Assembly (NCBI RefSeq): GCF_000383595.1
Contig: NZ_KB911581.1
Coordinates: 1 to 64,000 of the forward strand
Length of the DNA: 64,000 nucleotides
DNA from: Streptomyces bottropensis ATCC 25435
GTDB taxonomy: Bacteria; Actinomycetota; Actinomycetes; Streptomycetales; Streptomycetaceae
Reading direction: 5' to 3'
The notes below the pieces were generated by a model that ran no database searches, was not told where the DNA came from, and worked only from the letters and a program-made list of their open reading frames with translations. This document shows positions 22,879 to 33,011 of the stretch, piece after piece (positions within the stretch are counted from its first letter, which is position 1; each line of letters begins with the position of its first letter). Made by a program: the position numbers and the translations under genes.

Positions 22879-22925
22879 CTCGGTGGATAGCTCTGGGGAG
22901 AGCTACTTCCGCCGGGCGGAGACCG

Positions 22926-23180
22926 CTACTTCCACTGGGTCGAGACGCCGAATCCCGCGGCGATGAAGCCGAAGCCGACCACGATGTTCCAGTTGCCGAA
23001 CGCGTCGATTGGCAACGAGCCGTCGGTCACATAGAAAACCACGATCCAGGCCAGCCCGATGAGGAACATGGCCAGCATCACCGGAGCCACCCAGCCTCGG
23101 CTGTTCAGCTTGATGCTCGTGGCCTGCTTGGACGGTGGCGGCGTGTAGTCGGCCTTCTTGCGGATACGTGACTTCGGCAC
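22926..23180 (-). CDS. crgA: Cell division protein CrgA
   Basis: 84 aa, the same length as S. coelicolor CrgA. Basic N-terminus [15 protein letters not shown], then two TM segments (about 33-53 and 62-80) separated by a short external loop. CrgA is a Streptomyces/mycobacterial division protein that affects FtsZ ring formation and septation timing. GTG at 23180 is preceded by AGGAGA. It is divergent from the DUF881 gene and convergent with the rhomboid gene. Confidence 0.95.
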   Translation of the reverse strand: MPKSRIRKKADYTPPPSKQATSIKLNSRGWVAPVMLAMFLIGLAWIVVFYVTDGSLPIDAFGNWNIVVGFGFIAAGFGVSTQWK

Positions 23181-23322
23181 GAGGGTCTCTCCTGTCGATG
23201 CGCTGCGTGGCCGCGCAGGGAACTGTGGCGGGCTCCGGGGCAGCGTACAAGGGGACACGGAATGCTCCCCCGGGCGTCCGTTAGCGTAGTGCTTCCGTGG
23301 CGCCTAAGGAGATAAGGGTACG

Positions 23323-24168
23323 TTGAGCAATTCAGCCGACTCCCCCGAGGCCGGGTCCGGCACCTCCCCCGAGGCCGGGTCCGGCGGCTCGCCCGGCCCG
23401 GGCCCCGATCCCGCCGACCGGGACGACGCCCCCTCCTCCCGAGGCTTCCGCCCCGTGCGCGTGCTCACCGTCGGCGTCTTCGCCCTGGCCGGGCTGATCT
23501 TCTTCACCAGCTTCGACACCGCCAAGGGCACCGACATCCGCACGGACGCCTCGCTGCTGAAGCTCTCCGACCTGATCCAGGAGCGCAGTCACAAGAACGG
23601 GCAGCTCGACGAGTCCAACGCGGTCCTCCGGGACGACGTCGAGGCGCTCGCCGAGCGCGACGACGGCAGTACCGAGGCCGAGGACGCCAAGCTCAAGGCC
23701 CTGGAGAAGAACGCCGGCACCCAGAAGCTCAGGGGTGAGGCCGTCACCGTCACCCTGAACGACGCCCCGCCGGACGCCACCGCCAAGCTTCCCGGCTACC
23801 CCGAGCCGCAGCCCGACTATCTGGTCATCCACCAGCAGGACCTGCAGGCCGTGGTGAACGCCCTGTGGCTGGGTGGCGCCGAGGGCATCAAGGTCATGGA
23901 CCAGCGGCTGATCTCCACCAGCGCGGTCCGCTGCGTCGGCAACACCCTGATCCTCCAGGGCCGCGTCTATTCGCCCCCGTACAAGATCCAGGCGGTCGGT
24001 GACCCGGAGAAGCTGCAGAAGGCGCTCGCCGCCAGCGAGGCGATCCAGAACTACATGGTGTACGTCAACGTCTACGGGCTGGGCTGGAAGGTCACCGAGG
24101 ACGGGCCGGTGACTCTGCCCGGGTACTCGGGCACAGTGGATCTGAAGTACGCCAAGCCCGTGGAGTGA
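23323..24168 (+). CDS. DUF881 family membrane protein
   Basis: 281 aa. G/S/P-rich cytoplasmic N-terminus with a PEAGSGTS/PEAGSGGS repeat, one TM (about 46-66, VLTVGVFALAGLIFFTS), a coiled-coil-like stretch (75-135) and an extracellular DUF881 domain (about 140-280). DUF881 proteins cluster with division genes in actinobacteria and Gram-positives; role unknown. The start is TTG at 23323 with AAGGAG upstream; no ATG or GTG gives the full domain. TAGCGT at 23282-23287 is a likely -10. It overlaps the next gene by GTGA. Confidence 0.9.
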   Translation: MSNSADSPEAGSGTSPEAGSGGSPGPGPDPADRDDAPSSRGFRPVRVLTVGVFALAGLIFFTSFDTAKGTDIRTDASLLKLSDLIQERSHKNGQLDESNAVLRDDVEALAERDDGSTEAEDAKLKALEKNAGTQKLRGEAVTVTLNDAPPDATAKLPGYPEPQPDYLVIHQQDLQAVVNALWLGGAEGIKVMDQRLISTSAVRCVGNTLILQGRVYSPPYKIQAVGDPEKLQKALAASEAIQNYMVYVNVYGLGWKVTEDGPVTLPGYSGTVDLKYAKPVE

Positions 24169-24878
24169 CGGCAGCCGGGGGACCCGTGTCGGTGCGCGTG
24201 ATCGTGAGGACCGTCAGCGAACTCTGCATCACCGTCGGCACCCTGATCGTGCTGTTCGTCGTCTACGTGCTGTTCTGGACGGGTGTGAAGGCCGACACCG
24301 AGATGGACCGTCAGGTCGACCTGCTCCAGGATCAGTGGGCGAAGCAGCCGGTGAGGCCGACGTCCGGCCCGGGCGCCTCGGCGGCTCCGGAGCGGCCCGC
24401 CCCGTACACGGACGCCAAGCCCTTCGCGCTCATGTACATCCCCCGCCTCGGTTCCACGTGGAACAAGCCCGTCCTGGAGGGCACGAAGACGGACACTCTC
24501 AAAAAAGGGCTCGGGCACTACGCGAACACCACGCAGCTGGGGCAGAAGGGGAACTTCGCGGTCGCCGGCCACCGCCGCACCTACGGAGATCCCTTCAAAG
24601 ATTTTCCCAAGCTGCGCCCCGGTGACGCGGTCGTTCTGTCCGACGGCACGGACTGGTTCACGTACGTCATCGACAAGGGTCCCTTTCGGACATTGCCCAC
24701 GGATGTCCAGGTCATCGACCCCGTGCCGACACAATCCGGGTACACGCGCGCGGGGCGCTATCTGACGCTCACGACGTGCGACCCGGAGTGGGGACACAGC
24801 CACCGGCTCGTCGTCTGGGGCCATCTGGATTCCACACAGCCTGTGGAGTCAGGGAAACCGGAGGCACTACGCCGTTAG
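24165..24878 (+). CDS. Class E sortase (first of three)
   Basis: 237-aa membrane transpeptidase. One N-terminal TM (about residues 17-40), then the sortase fold. Catalytic triad: His in AGHRRTYGDPF, Cys in TLTTCDPEWG, Arg in HRLVVWG. Class E sortases anchor LAXTG-type surface proteins to peptidoglycan. GTG at 24165 overlaps the DUF881 stop; GTG at 24186 or 24192, nearer GGGGGA, are alternatives that keep the TM. It differs from the other two sortases by a Pro/Ala linker before the domain. Confidence 0.92.
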   Translation: MTAAGGPVSVRVIVRTVSELCITVGTLIVLFVVYVLFWTGVKADTEMDRQVDLLQDQWAKQPVRPTSGPGASAAPERPAPYTDAKPFALMYIPRLGSTWNKPVLEGTKTDTLKKGLGHYANTTQLGQKGNFAVAGHRRTYGDPFKDFPKLRPGDAVVLSDGTDWFTYVIDKGPFRTLPTDVQVIDPVPTQSGYTRAGRYLTLTTCDPEWGHSHRLVVWGHLDSTQPVESGKPEALRR

Positions 24879-24931
24879 TCTGGTGGCGGTACGGCGTGAG
24901 ACCGGTGCCGTGGTGTGAAGGAAGGGACGGC

Positions 24932-25093
24932 ATGTACGGCTGGATCTGGCGGCATCTGCCGGGTAACGCGTGGCTGAAGGCGCTGATCTCCCTCGTGCTG
25001 ACCCTGGCCGTCGTCTATGTCCTCTTCCAGTACGTCTTTCCCTGGGCGGAGCCCCTGCTCCCCTTCAACGATGTGACGGTGAACGACCAGTGA
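24932..25093 (+). CDS. 53-aa single-pass membrane protein
   Basis: MYGWIWRHLPGNAWLK is followed by one TM (about 17-38, ALISLVLTLAVVYVLFQYVF) and a short acidic tail. AAGGAAGGGA lies just upstream of the ATG, and the stop overlaps the pabA start (GTGA). No known function; its fixed place inside the sortase/pabA run suggests a conserved accessory membrane peptide. Confidence 0.85.
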   Translation: MYGWIWRHLPGNAWLKALISLVLTLAVVYVLFQYVFPWAEPLLPFNDVTVNDQ

Positions 25094-25740
25094 GTGCCGC
25101 CCGACCCGCCCGGGTCCTCGTCGTCGACAACTACGACAGCTTCGTCTTCAACCTGGTCCAGTACCTGTACCAGCTGGGCGCCGAGTGCGAGGTGCTGCGC
25201 AACGACGAGGTGGCGACCGCCCACGCCCAGGACGGCTTCGACGGTGTGCTCCTGTCCCCCGGCCCCGGCACCCCCGAGGAGGCCGGCGTCTGCGTCGACA
25301 TGGTCCGCCACTGCGCCGCGACCGGAGTGCCCGTCTTCGGCGTCTGCCTCGGCATGCAGTCCATGCAGGTGGCGTACGGCGGTGTCGTGAACCGCGCTCC
25401 CGAACTGCTGCACGGCAAGACCTCGCTGGTGGAGCACGAGGGCACGGGTGTCTTCGCGGGCCTGCCCACCCCCTTCACGGCGACCCGCTACCACTCCCTG
25501 GCCGCCGAGCCGACGACCGTACCGGCCGAACTGCAGGTCACCGCGCGTACCCACGACGGGATCATCATGGGCCTCAGGCACCGCGAACTGTCCGTCGAGG
25601 GCGTGCAGTTCCACCCCGAGTCGGTGCTCACCGAGCACGGCCACCGCATGCTCGCCAACTGGCTGGCGGAATGCGGCGACCAAGGGGCCGTGGCGCGGTC
25701 GACGGGGCTCGCCCCCGTGGTGGGCAGGGCCACGGCGTGA
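25090..25740 (+). CDS. pabA: Aminodeoxychorismate/anthranilate synthase glutaminase component
   Basis: 216-aa class I glutamine amidotransferase supplying ammonia for p-aminobenzoate (folate) or anthranilate synthesis. N-terminal DNYDSFVFNLVQYL, oxyanion region SPGPGTPEEAG, nucleophile Cys in PVFGVCLGMQ, His/Glu in GVQFHPESVLTEHG. The synthase partner is not adjacent. It sits translationally coupled between membrane and sortase genes, an odd setting for a metabolic enzyme; both flanking junctions are 4-base GTGA overlaps. Confidence 0.94.
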   Translation: MSAARPARVLVVDNYDSFVFNLVQYLYQLGAECEVLRNDEVATAHAQDGFDGVLLSPGPGTPEEAGVCVDMVRHCAATGVPVFGVCLGMQSMQVAYGGVVNRAPELLHGKTSLVEHEGTGVFAGLPTPFTATRYHSLAAEPTTVPAELQVTARTHDGIIMGLRHRELSVEGVQFHPESVLTEHGHRMLANWLAECGDQGAVARSTGLAPVVGRATA

Positions 25741-27005
25741 CAGCACTGCGCCCCGAGCGCGAGAGTGCCCCCTACGGCGGCGAGGCCGCGTACGGGGGCG
25801 CCGAGTCGTTCGAGGCGGAGGCCTTCGATCCCGGGTCGTCCTACCGTGACACGGCCGAACCCCAGCAGTGGGCCGCCCAGCAGGCTTCTCCCTACGTCCA
25901 GGACCAGGGCGACTGGTACGGGCAGCAGCCGTACACGGAGCCCTCATTCGAGCCGTACGGGACCTACGAGCAGCGTCCGCAGGCTCCGTACGACGGCAGC
26001 TACGACGCCTATGCGCCGACCAGCGTCCAGGGGGAACTCCCGGCGGACACCGCCCAGGAGCACCCTCCGATCGACGAGGAGACCGTGGCGCTCCGGGTGG
26101 AGGAGGCACGGCGGATAGCGGCGACGGCCGAGTCCATACCCTCCTCTGCCGTCACGGCCGGCCGTGCGGCCCGCCGTAAGGCCGCCAGACGGCACGGGAG
26201 GCACGGAGGCTCCCCGGGCGCCCACGGGGCTTCCAGGGCCGCTCAGGGGCCCGACCAGCCCTTAGGTGCGGCCCCGCAGGCGTCGGCGCCCCTCTCCAGG
26301 ATCGAGGCGCGGCGGGCGGCGCGGGCGCAGAAGCCCAGCGTTGGCGTGATCGCGAGCCGTGCCATCGGCGAGGTGTTCATCACCACGGGTGTGGTGATGC
26401 TGCTGTTCGTCACGTACCAGCTGTGGTGGTCGAACATCCGGGCCCACCAGCAGGCGGGCAGGGAGGCGACGAGCCTCCAGGAGGAGTGGAAGAGCGGGAA
26501 GCGTGCGCCGGGAGCCTTCGAGCCGGGGCAGGGCTTCGCCATCCTGCACATCCCGAAGCTGGACGTCGTCGTGCCGATCGCCGAGGGCATCAGCAAGTCG
26601 AAGGTGCTGGACCGCGGGATGGTCGGCCACTACGACGCGAACAGCATCAAGACAGCCATGCCCGAGGCCAAGACGGGCAACTTCGGCGTCGCCGGCCACC
26701 GCAACACCCATGGTGAACCGTTCCGCTACATCAACCGGCTGAAGCCGGGCGACCCCATCGTCGTGGAGACGCAGAACACGTACTACGTCTACGACATGGC
26801 CTCGATCCTGCCGGTGACACCGCCGTCGAACGTCAGTGTGCTCAATGCCGTGCCCCCGGGATCGGGTTTCACCGAGCCGGGCCGCTACATCACCCTGACC
26901 ACCTGCACGCCGGAGTTCACGAGCAAGTACCGCATGATCGTGTGGGGCAAGATGGTGGAGGAACGGCCGCGCAGCGAGGGGAAGCCCGACGCGCTCGTCC
27001 AGTAG
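25737..27005 (+). CDS. srtE1: Class E sortase with long N-terminal tail (SrtE1-like)
   Basis: 422 aa. Residues 1-195 are cytoplasmic: Tyr/Gln/Pro-rich (QQWAAQQASPYVQDQ), then acidic, then basic (GRAARRKAARRHGRHG). One TM lies near 205-230, followed by the sortase domain with AGHRNTHGEPF (His), TLTTCTPEF (Cys) and KYRMIVWGK (Arg). In S. coelicolor paired SrtE enzymes attach long chaplins during aerial growth; the pairing here matches. Leu codon TTA at 26262-26264 (residue 176) makes translation probably dependent on the rare bldA tRNA. GTGA overlap with pabA fixes the start. Confidence 0.92.
   Translation: MTALRPERESAPYGGEAAYGGAESFEAEAFDPGSSYRDTAEPQQWAAQQASPYVQDQGDWYGQQPYTEPSFEPYGTYEQRPQAPYDGSYDAYAPTSVQGELPADTAQEHPPIDEETVALRVEEARRIAATAESIPSSAVTAGRAARRKAARRHGRHGGSPGAHGASRAAQGPDQPLGAAPQASAPLSRIEARRAARAQKPSVGVIASRAIGEVFITTGVVMLLFVTYQLWWSNIRAHQQAGREATSLQEEWKSGKRAPGAFEPGQGFAILHIPKLDVVVPIAEGISKSKVLDRGMVGHYDANSIKTAMPEAKTGNFGVAGHRNTHGEPFRYINRLKPGDPIVVETQNTYYVYDMASILPVTPPSNVSVLNAVPPGSGFTEPGRYITLTTCTPEFTSKYRMIVWGKMVEERPRSEGKPDALVQ
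26262..26264 (+). promoter_or_regulatory. TTA leucine codon (bldA-type control)
   Basis: In-frame TTA at codon 176 of the sortase gene (QPLGAAP). It is the only in-frame TTA I noticed among the window's genes. TTA codons in Streptomyces are read by the developmentally regulated bldA tRNA. Confidence 0.85.
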
Positions 27006-27033
27006 GGGCTCGACCGAGGGCGGAAGAATAACT

Positions 27034-27771
27034 GTGGCAGTGACCACCGACGAGACCGAAGACAAGACGAGCGCGCCCGAGGCCGCGCCCCGCCGCCGTA
27101 TGAGCCGGCTCGCCACGGCGGTCAGTGTCTTTGGTGAACTCCTCATCACAGCGGGCCTGGTGCTCGGACTGTTCGTCGTCTACTCGCTGTGGTGGACGAA
27201 CGTCCTCGCCGATCGCGAGGCGGACAAAGAAGCGAACAAGGTCCGCGACAACTGGGCCGCGGAGAACGTCCCGGGCGCCCTGGACACCAAGGACGGCATC
27301 GGCTTCCTGCACGTCCCCGCCATGGACAACGGCGAGGTCCTGGTGAAGAAGGGCACCTCCGCCAAGATCCTCAACGGTGGTGTCGCCGGGTACTACACCG
27401 ACCCCGTCAAGGCGACCCTCCCCAGCTCCGAGAAGGACGGCAACTTCACCCTGGCCGCCCACCGGGACGGCCACGGCGCGAAGTTCCACAACATCGACAA
27501 GCTCGGCAAGGGCGACGCGATCGTCTTCGAGACCCGCGACAACTGGTACGTCTACAAGGTCTACGACACCCTCACCGAGACCTCGAAGTACAACGTCAAG
27601 GTCCTGTCGAACATCCCCAAGGAGTCCGGCAGGAAGAAGGCCGGCAAGTACATCACCCTCACCACCTGCACGCCCGTCTACACGTCCCGGTACCGGTTCA
27701 TCGTGTGGGGCGAGCTGGAGCGCGTGGAGCGGGTCAACGCGGAACGCACCCTGCCGAAGGAACTGCGGTAG
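27034..27771 (+). CDS. srtE2: Class E sortase (SrtE2-like)
   Basis: 245 aa. Short charged N-terminus, TM about 28-50 (GELLITAGLVLGLFVVYSLWW), then sortase fold with AAHRDGHGAKF (His), TLTTCTPVYTS (Cys) and RYRFIVWGELE (Arg). It closely resembles the preceding sortase domain and lacks its long tail, so the two arose by duplication. GTG at 27034, 28 bases after the previous stop. Last gene of the run; the twin parS and a terminator follow. Confidence 0.92.
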   Translation: MAVTTDETEDKTSAPEAAPRRRMSRLATAVSVFGELLITAGLVLGLFVVYSLWWTNVLADREADKEANKVRDNWAAENVPGALDTKDGIGFLHVPAMDNGEVLVKKGTSAKILNGGVAGYYTDPVKATLPSSEKDGNFTLAAHRDGHGAKFHNIDKLGKGDAIVFETRDNWYVYKVYDTLTETSKYNVKVLSNIPKESGRKKAGKYITLTTCTPVYTSRYRFIVWGELERVERVNAERTLPKELR

Positions 27772-27808
27772 GTAGCTGTCCCGCTGACCGTCCGCCTGAT
27801 ACCCCATC

Positions 27809-27851
27809 GCGATGTTTCACGTGAAACGTCCGGTTTCACGTGAAACATCGC
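27809..27851. other. parS: Twin parS sites in a 43-bp palindrome
   Basis: Two GTTTCACGTGAAAC sites (27814-27827 and 27833-27846) are separated by 5 bp. The flanks GCGAT and ATCGC extend the symmetry, so 19-bp arms surround a 5-bp centre. The site lies between the convergent sortase and pknB genes. Confidence 0.95.
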
Positions 27852-27855
27852 TGAC

Positions 27856-27900
27856 AACGAAGAGTCCCGGCCCCCACAGAGGGGACCGGGACTCTTCGTT
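27856..27900. terminator. Bidirectional terminator between srtE2 and pknB
   Basis: AACGAAGAGTCCCGG (27856-27870) and CCGGGACTCTTCGTT (27886-27900) are perfect complements. The 15-base loop can itself pair CCCC with GGGG. It suits both converging transcripts. Confidence 0.85.
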
Positions 27901-27916
27901 TGCGGAACCGAGGGGG

Positions 27917-29908
<1,992 letters not shown>

Positions 29909-30078
29909 AGCTTCCTACCAGCCCTCTCCGTCGGATCCCGACCGCACCGATGTGTGGTCCGGCGGCTGTGCTCCGGGCATACGGTACCCGGCTCGCCTTC
30001 TGTGACCTGGCCAACCGCGTCACCCGATACAGGACCGGTATCGCAACGTGCACCGATGTGAAGGCGACGTGAGCGGGG

Positions 30079-31545
30079 TCACTTCTTGCTGTTGATCACG
30101 GCCTGCATCACGCTCTTCGCGATCGGGGCGGCGAGACCGCCACCGGAGATGTCACCGCGATCGGCCGCACCGTCCTCGACGACCACGGCGACGGCGACCG
30201 GCGAGCTGCCGTCGCTGAGCTTGGCGTACGAGATGAACCAGGCGTACGGCTTCTCCTTGTTGTTCACGCCGTGCTGCGCGGTACCGGTCTTGCCGCCGAC
30301 GGTGACGCCGCCGATCTTCGCCCTGCCGCCCGTGCCCTGGGGGTCGTTGACGACGGTCTCCATCATGTCCTGGAGCTTTTGGGCTGTCTCCGAGGAGACG
30401 GCCTGGGACAGGGTCTCGGGCTCGTGCGTCTCGATGATGTCGAGGTTGGAGGCGCGCAGCTGGTCGACCATGTACGGCTTCATCAGCTCGCCGTCGTTGG
30501 CGACGGCGGAGGCGACCATGGCCATCTGCAGCGGGGTGGTGCGGTTGGAGGCCTGACCGATGCCGTCCATGGCGTTCTGCGGAGCGTTGTCCTCGGGGTA
30601 GACGCTCTCGGCGGCGCGGACCGGGACGTCCAGCTCGGCTTCGTTGAAGCCGAACTTCTCGGCCTGCTCGATCATTTTCTCGTTGCCGACGTTGTCCGAC
30701 ATCTTCGCGAAGACGGTGTTGCAGGAGACCATCAGCGCGTAGCGCAGGGTGGCGTTCTTGCACACGCCGTGCTCGTTGGTGAGGTCGGTCTTCGTGCCGG
30801 GCAGCTGGTACGGGTCGGGGGTCTTCGTCTTGTCGTCGATGCCCGAGACGATGCTGTTCTCCAGCGCCGCGGCGGCCGTGACGACCTTGAAGGTGGAGCC
30901 CGGCGGGTAGGTCTCGCGCAGCGCGCGGTTCAGCATCGGCTTGTCGGGGTCCTTCTCCAACTTCGAGAAGGTCTCACCATCCTTGTTGCTGATGCCGGCG
31001 AAACTCGACGGGTCGTACGACGGCGTGGAGGCCAGGGCGAGGATCGCGCCGGTCTTGGGGTCGAGCGCGACGACGGCACCCTTCTTGTCGCCGAGGCCGT
31101 TGAAAGCGGCCTTCTGCGCGGCGGCATTCAGAGTGGTGACGACGCTGCCGCCCTCCTTCTTCTTGCCGGTGATCATGTCCAGCGTGTTCCGGAAGAAGAG
31201 GCGGTCGTCGTTGCCGGTGAGGATGCCGTCCTCGAGGCTCTCAAGCTGGTTCGCGCCGACAATCTGTGAGGAGTAGCCGGTGACAGGCGCCCACATCTCG
31301 CCGTTCTTCCAGGTGCGCTTGTACTTGTAGTCCGTCCCCTTGGTGGCGACCGACCCGGTGATGGCCTTGCCGTCGACGATGATGTCGCCGCGTGGGGTGG
31401 CATAGCGCTCGATGGCCACCCGACGGTTCTTGGTGTCCGTCTTCAGGGAGTCGGCCTGGACGTACTGAATCCAGTTGTCGCGGATGAGCAGGGCCAGGAC
31501 GAGAAGCCCGCAGAAGATCGCGATCCGGCGCAGGGGCTTGTTCAC
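30079..31545 (-). CDS. pbpA: Penicillin-binding protein PbpA (class B transpeptidase)
   Basis: 488 aa, N-terminal TM (about 7-25). Peptidoglycan DD-transpeptidase motifs: SxxK in YPPGSTFKV, SxN in MVSCNTVFAK, KTG in GGKTGTAQHG. It acts outside the membrane with its SEDS glycosyltransferase partner FtsW/RodA, encoded just upstream with a 4-base GTGA overlap (31542-31545). Length and order match PbpA of mycobacteria and Streptomyces. Confidence 0.96.
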   Translation of the reverse strand: MNKPLRRIAIFCGLLVLALLIRDNWIQYVQADSLKTDTKNRRVAIERYATPRGDIIVDGKAITGSVATKGTDYKYKRTWKNGEMWAPVTGYSSQIVGANQLESLEDGILTGNDDRLFFRNTLDMITGKKKEGGSVVTTLNAAAQKAAFNGLGDKKGAVVALDPKTGAILALASTPSYDPSSFAGISNKDGETFSKLEKDPDKPMLNRALRETYPPGSTFKVVTAAAALENSIVSGIDDKTKTPDPYQLPGTKTDLTNEHGVCKNATLRYALMVSCNTVFAKMSDNVGNEKMIEQAEKFGFNEAELDVPVRAAESVYPEDNAPQNAMDGIGQASNRTTPLQMAMVASAVANDGELMKPYMVDQLRASNLDIIETHEPETLSQAVSSETAQKLQDMMETVVNDPQGTGGRAKIGGVTVGGKTGTAQHGVNNKEKPYAWFISYAKLSDGSSPVAVAVVVEDGAADRGDISGGGLAAPIAKSVMQAVINSKK

Positions 31546-32984
31546 GGTCGGACCACCTGGGTCATCTCGGCGTCGGGGGACGGAGCGGGGGACGGCGCCG
31601 GGCGGCGCGCCGTGTCGCTTACGCGCAGCAGGATGCCGATCAGTGCCCAGTTGGCGATGACGGAAGAACCGCCGTACGCCAGGAAGGGCAGGGTCATACC
31701 GGTCAGCGGAATCAGACCCATGACGCCGCCGGCGACGACGAACACCTGAAGGCCGAAGGCACCGGACAGGCCGATGGAGAGCAGCTTGCCAAAGGGGTCA
31801 CGGGCGGCGAGGGCGGTACGGATGCCGCGTTCGATGATCAGCCCATAGAGCAGCAAAATCGCCATGACGCCGGCCAGGCCCAGTTCCTCGCCGAAGGTGG
31901 CGAGGATGAAGTCGGAGTTGGCGGCGAAGCCGATGAGGTCGGAGTTGCCCTGGCCGAGGCCGGTACCGAGGGTGCCGCCGGAGCCGAAGGCCCACAGGGC
32001 CTGCATGGCCTGCTCGGAGTGGATTCCCGCGGCGCCGGATTGACTCAGGGTGTATTCGCGCATCGGGTCGAGCCAGGCTTGGACGCGCTGCTGGACATGC
32101 GACTCGAACGAGGCCACGCCGACCGCACCGACCGCGGACATCAGCAGACCGAAGACGATCCAGCTAGTGCGCTCGGTGGCGACGTACAGCATGATCACGA
32201 ACATGCCGAAGAACAGCAGCGACGTACCGAGGTCGGTCTCGAAGACCAGGATCAGGATGGAGATGACCCACACGACGATGATCGGGCCGAGGTCGCGTCC
32301 GCGGGGGAGGTAGAGGCCCATGAAGCGGCGGCTGGCGAGGGCGAGCGCGTCACGTTTCACCATGAGATAGCCGGCGAAGAAGACCGCGAGGATGATCTTC
32401 GCGAACTCTCCGGGCTGGATGGTGCCGAGGCCGGGAATCGAAATCCAAATCTTGGCACCGAACGTTTCGGCCCCGAGACCAGGTACGAGAGGCAGCACCA
32501 GCAGCACCAGGGACGCCGCCATGGAGATGTATGTGTAGCGCTGCAGGACGCGGTGGTCCTTGAGGAGGATCAGCACGGCGATGAATAGCGCGACGCCGAT
32601 CGCGGAGTTCAGCAGTTGCCGGGGCGAGGCCTCGAAGTACTCGCTCCGCAGTTGCAGCCGCGCCGACTGGTCCAGGCGCCAGATCACCACCAACCCCAGC
32701 CCGTTCAGCAGAGTGACCAGCGGCAGCAGCAGCGGGTCCGCATACGCGGCGAACTTGCGTACGACGAGATGGCCGATGCCGGCCATCACGCCGAGACCGA
32801 TGCCATAGGCGGCCAGCCCTGCCGGGATCTCGTCGTTCAGGGCGAGACCCACGTTGACGTAGGCGAACACCGGGATGACGACCGCGAATGCCAGCAGTGC
32901 CAGCTCGGTGTTGCGTCGGCTCGGGGTGCCGATCGCGCCGATCGTGGACGTGTGCTGCGTCGACGGGTTGGTAGTACTGCTCAT
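31542..32984 (-). CDS. FtsW/RodA/SpoVE-family SEDS glycosyltransferase
   Basis: 480 aa, about 10-12 TM segments. The family polymerises lipid II into glycan strands. Landmarks: KIWISIPGLGTIQPGEFAKI, FETDLGTSLLFFGMF and the C-terminal GGVMGLIPLTGMTLPFLAYGGSS loop region. Whether it is FtsW-like or RodA-like in role cannot be told from sequence. ATG at 32984; coupled to pbpA. Confidence 0.95.
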   Translation of the reverse strand: MSSTTNPSTQHTSTIGAIGTPSRRNTELALLAFAVVIPVFAYVNVGLALNDEIPAGLAAYGIGLGVMAGIGHLVVRKFAAYADPLLLPLVTLLNGLGLVVIWRLDQSARLQLRSEYFEASPRQLLNSAIGVALFIAVLILLKDHRVLQRYTYISMAASLVLLVLPLVPGLGAETFGAKIWISIPGLGTIQPGEFAKIILAVFFAGYLMVKRDALALASRRFMGLYLPRGRDLGPIIVVWVISILILVFETDLGTSLLFFGMFVIMLYVATERTSWIVFGLLMSAVGAVGVASFESHVQQRVQAWLDPMREYTLSQSGAAGIHSEQAMQALWAFGSGGTLGTGLGQGNSDLIGFAANSDFILATFGEELGLAGVMAILLLYGLIIERGIRTALAARDPFGKLLSIGLSGAFGLQVFVVAGGVMGLIPLTGMTLPFLAYGGSSVIANWALIGILLRVSDTARRPAPSPAPSPDAEMTQVVRP

Positions 32985-33011
32985 CGTATGACTGGGCCCC
33001 TCGCGGCTTGC

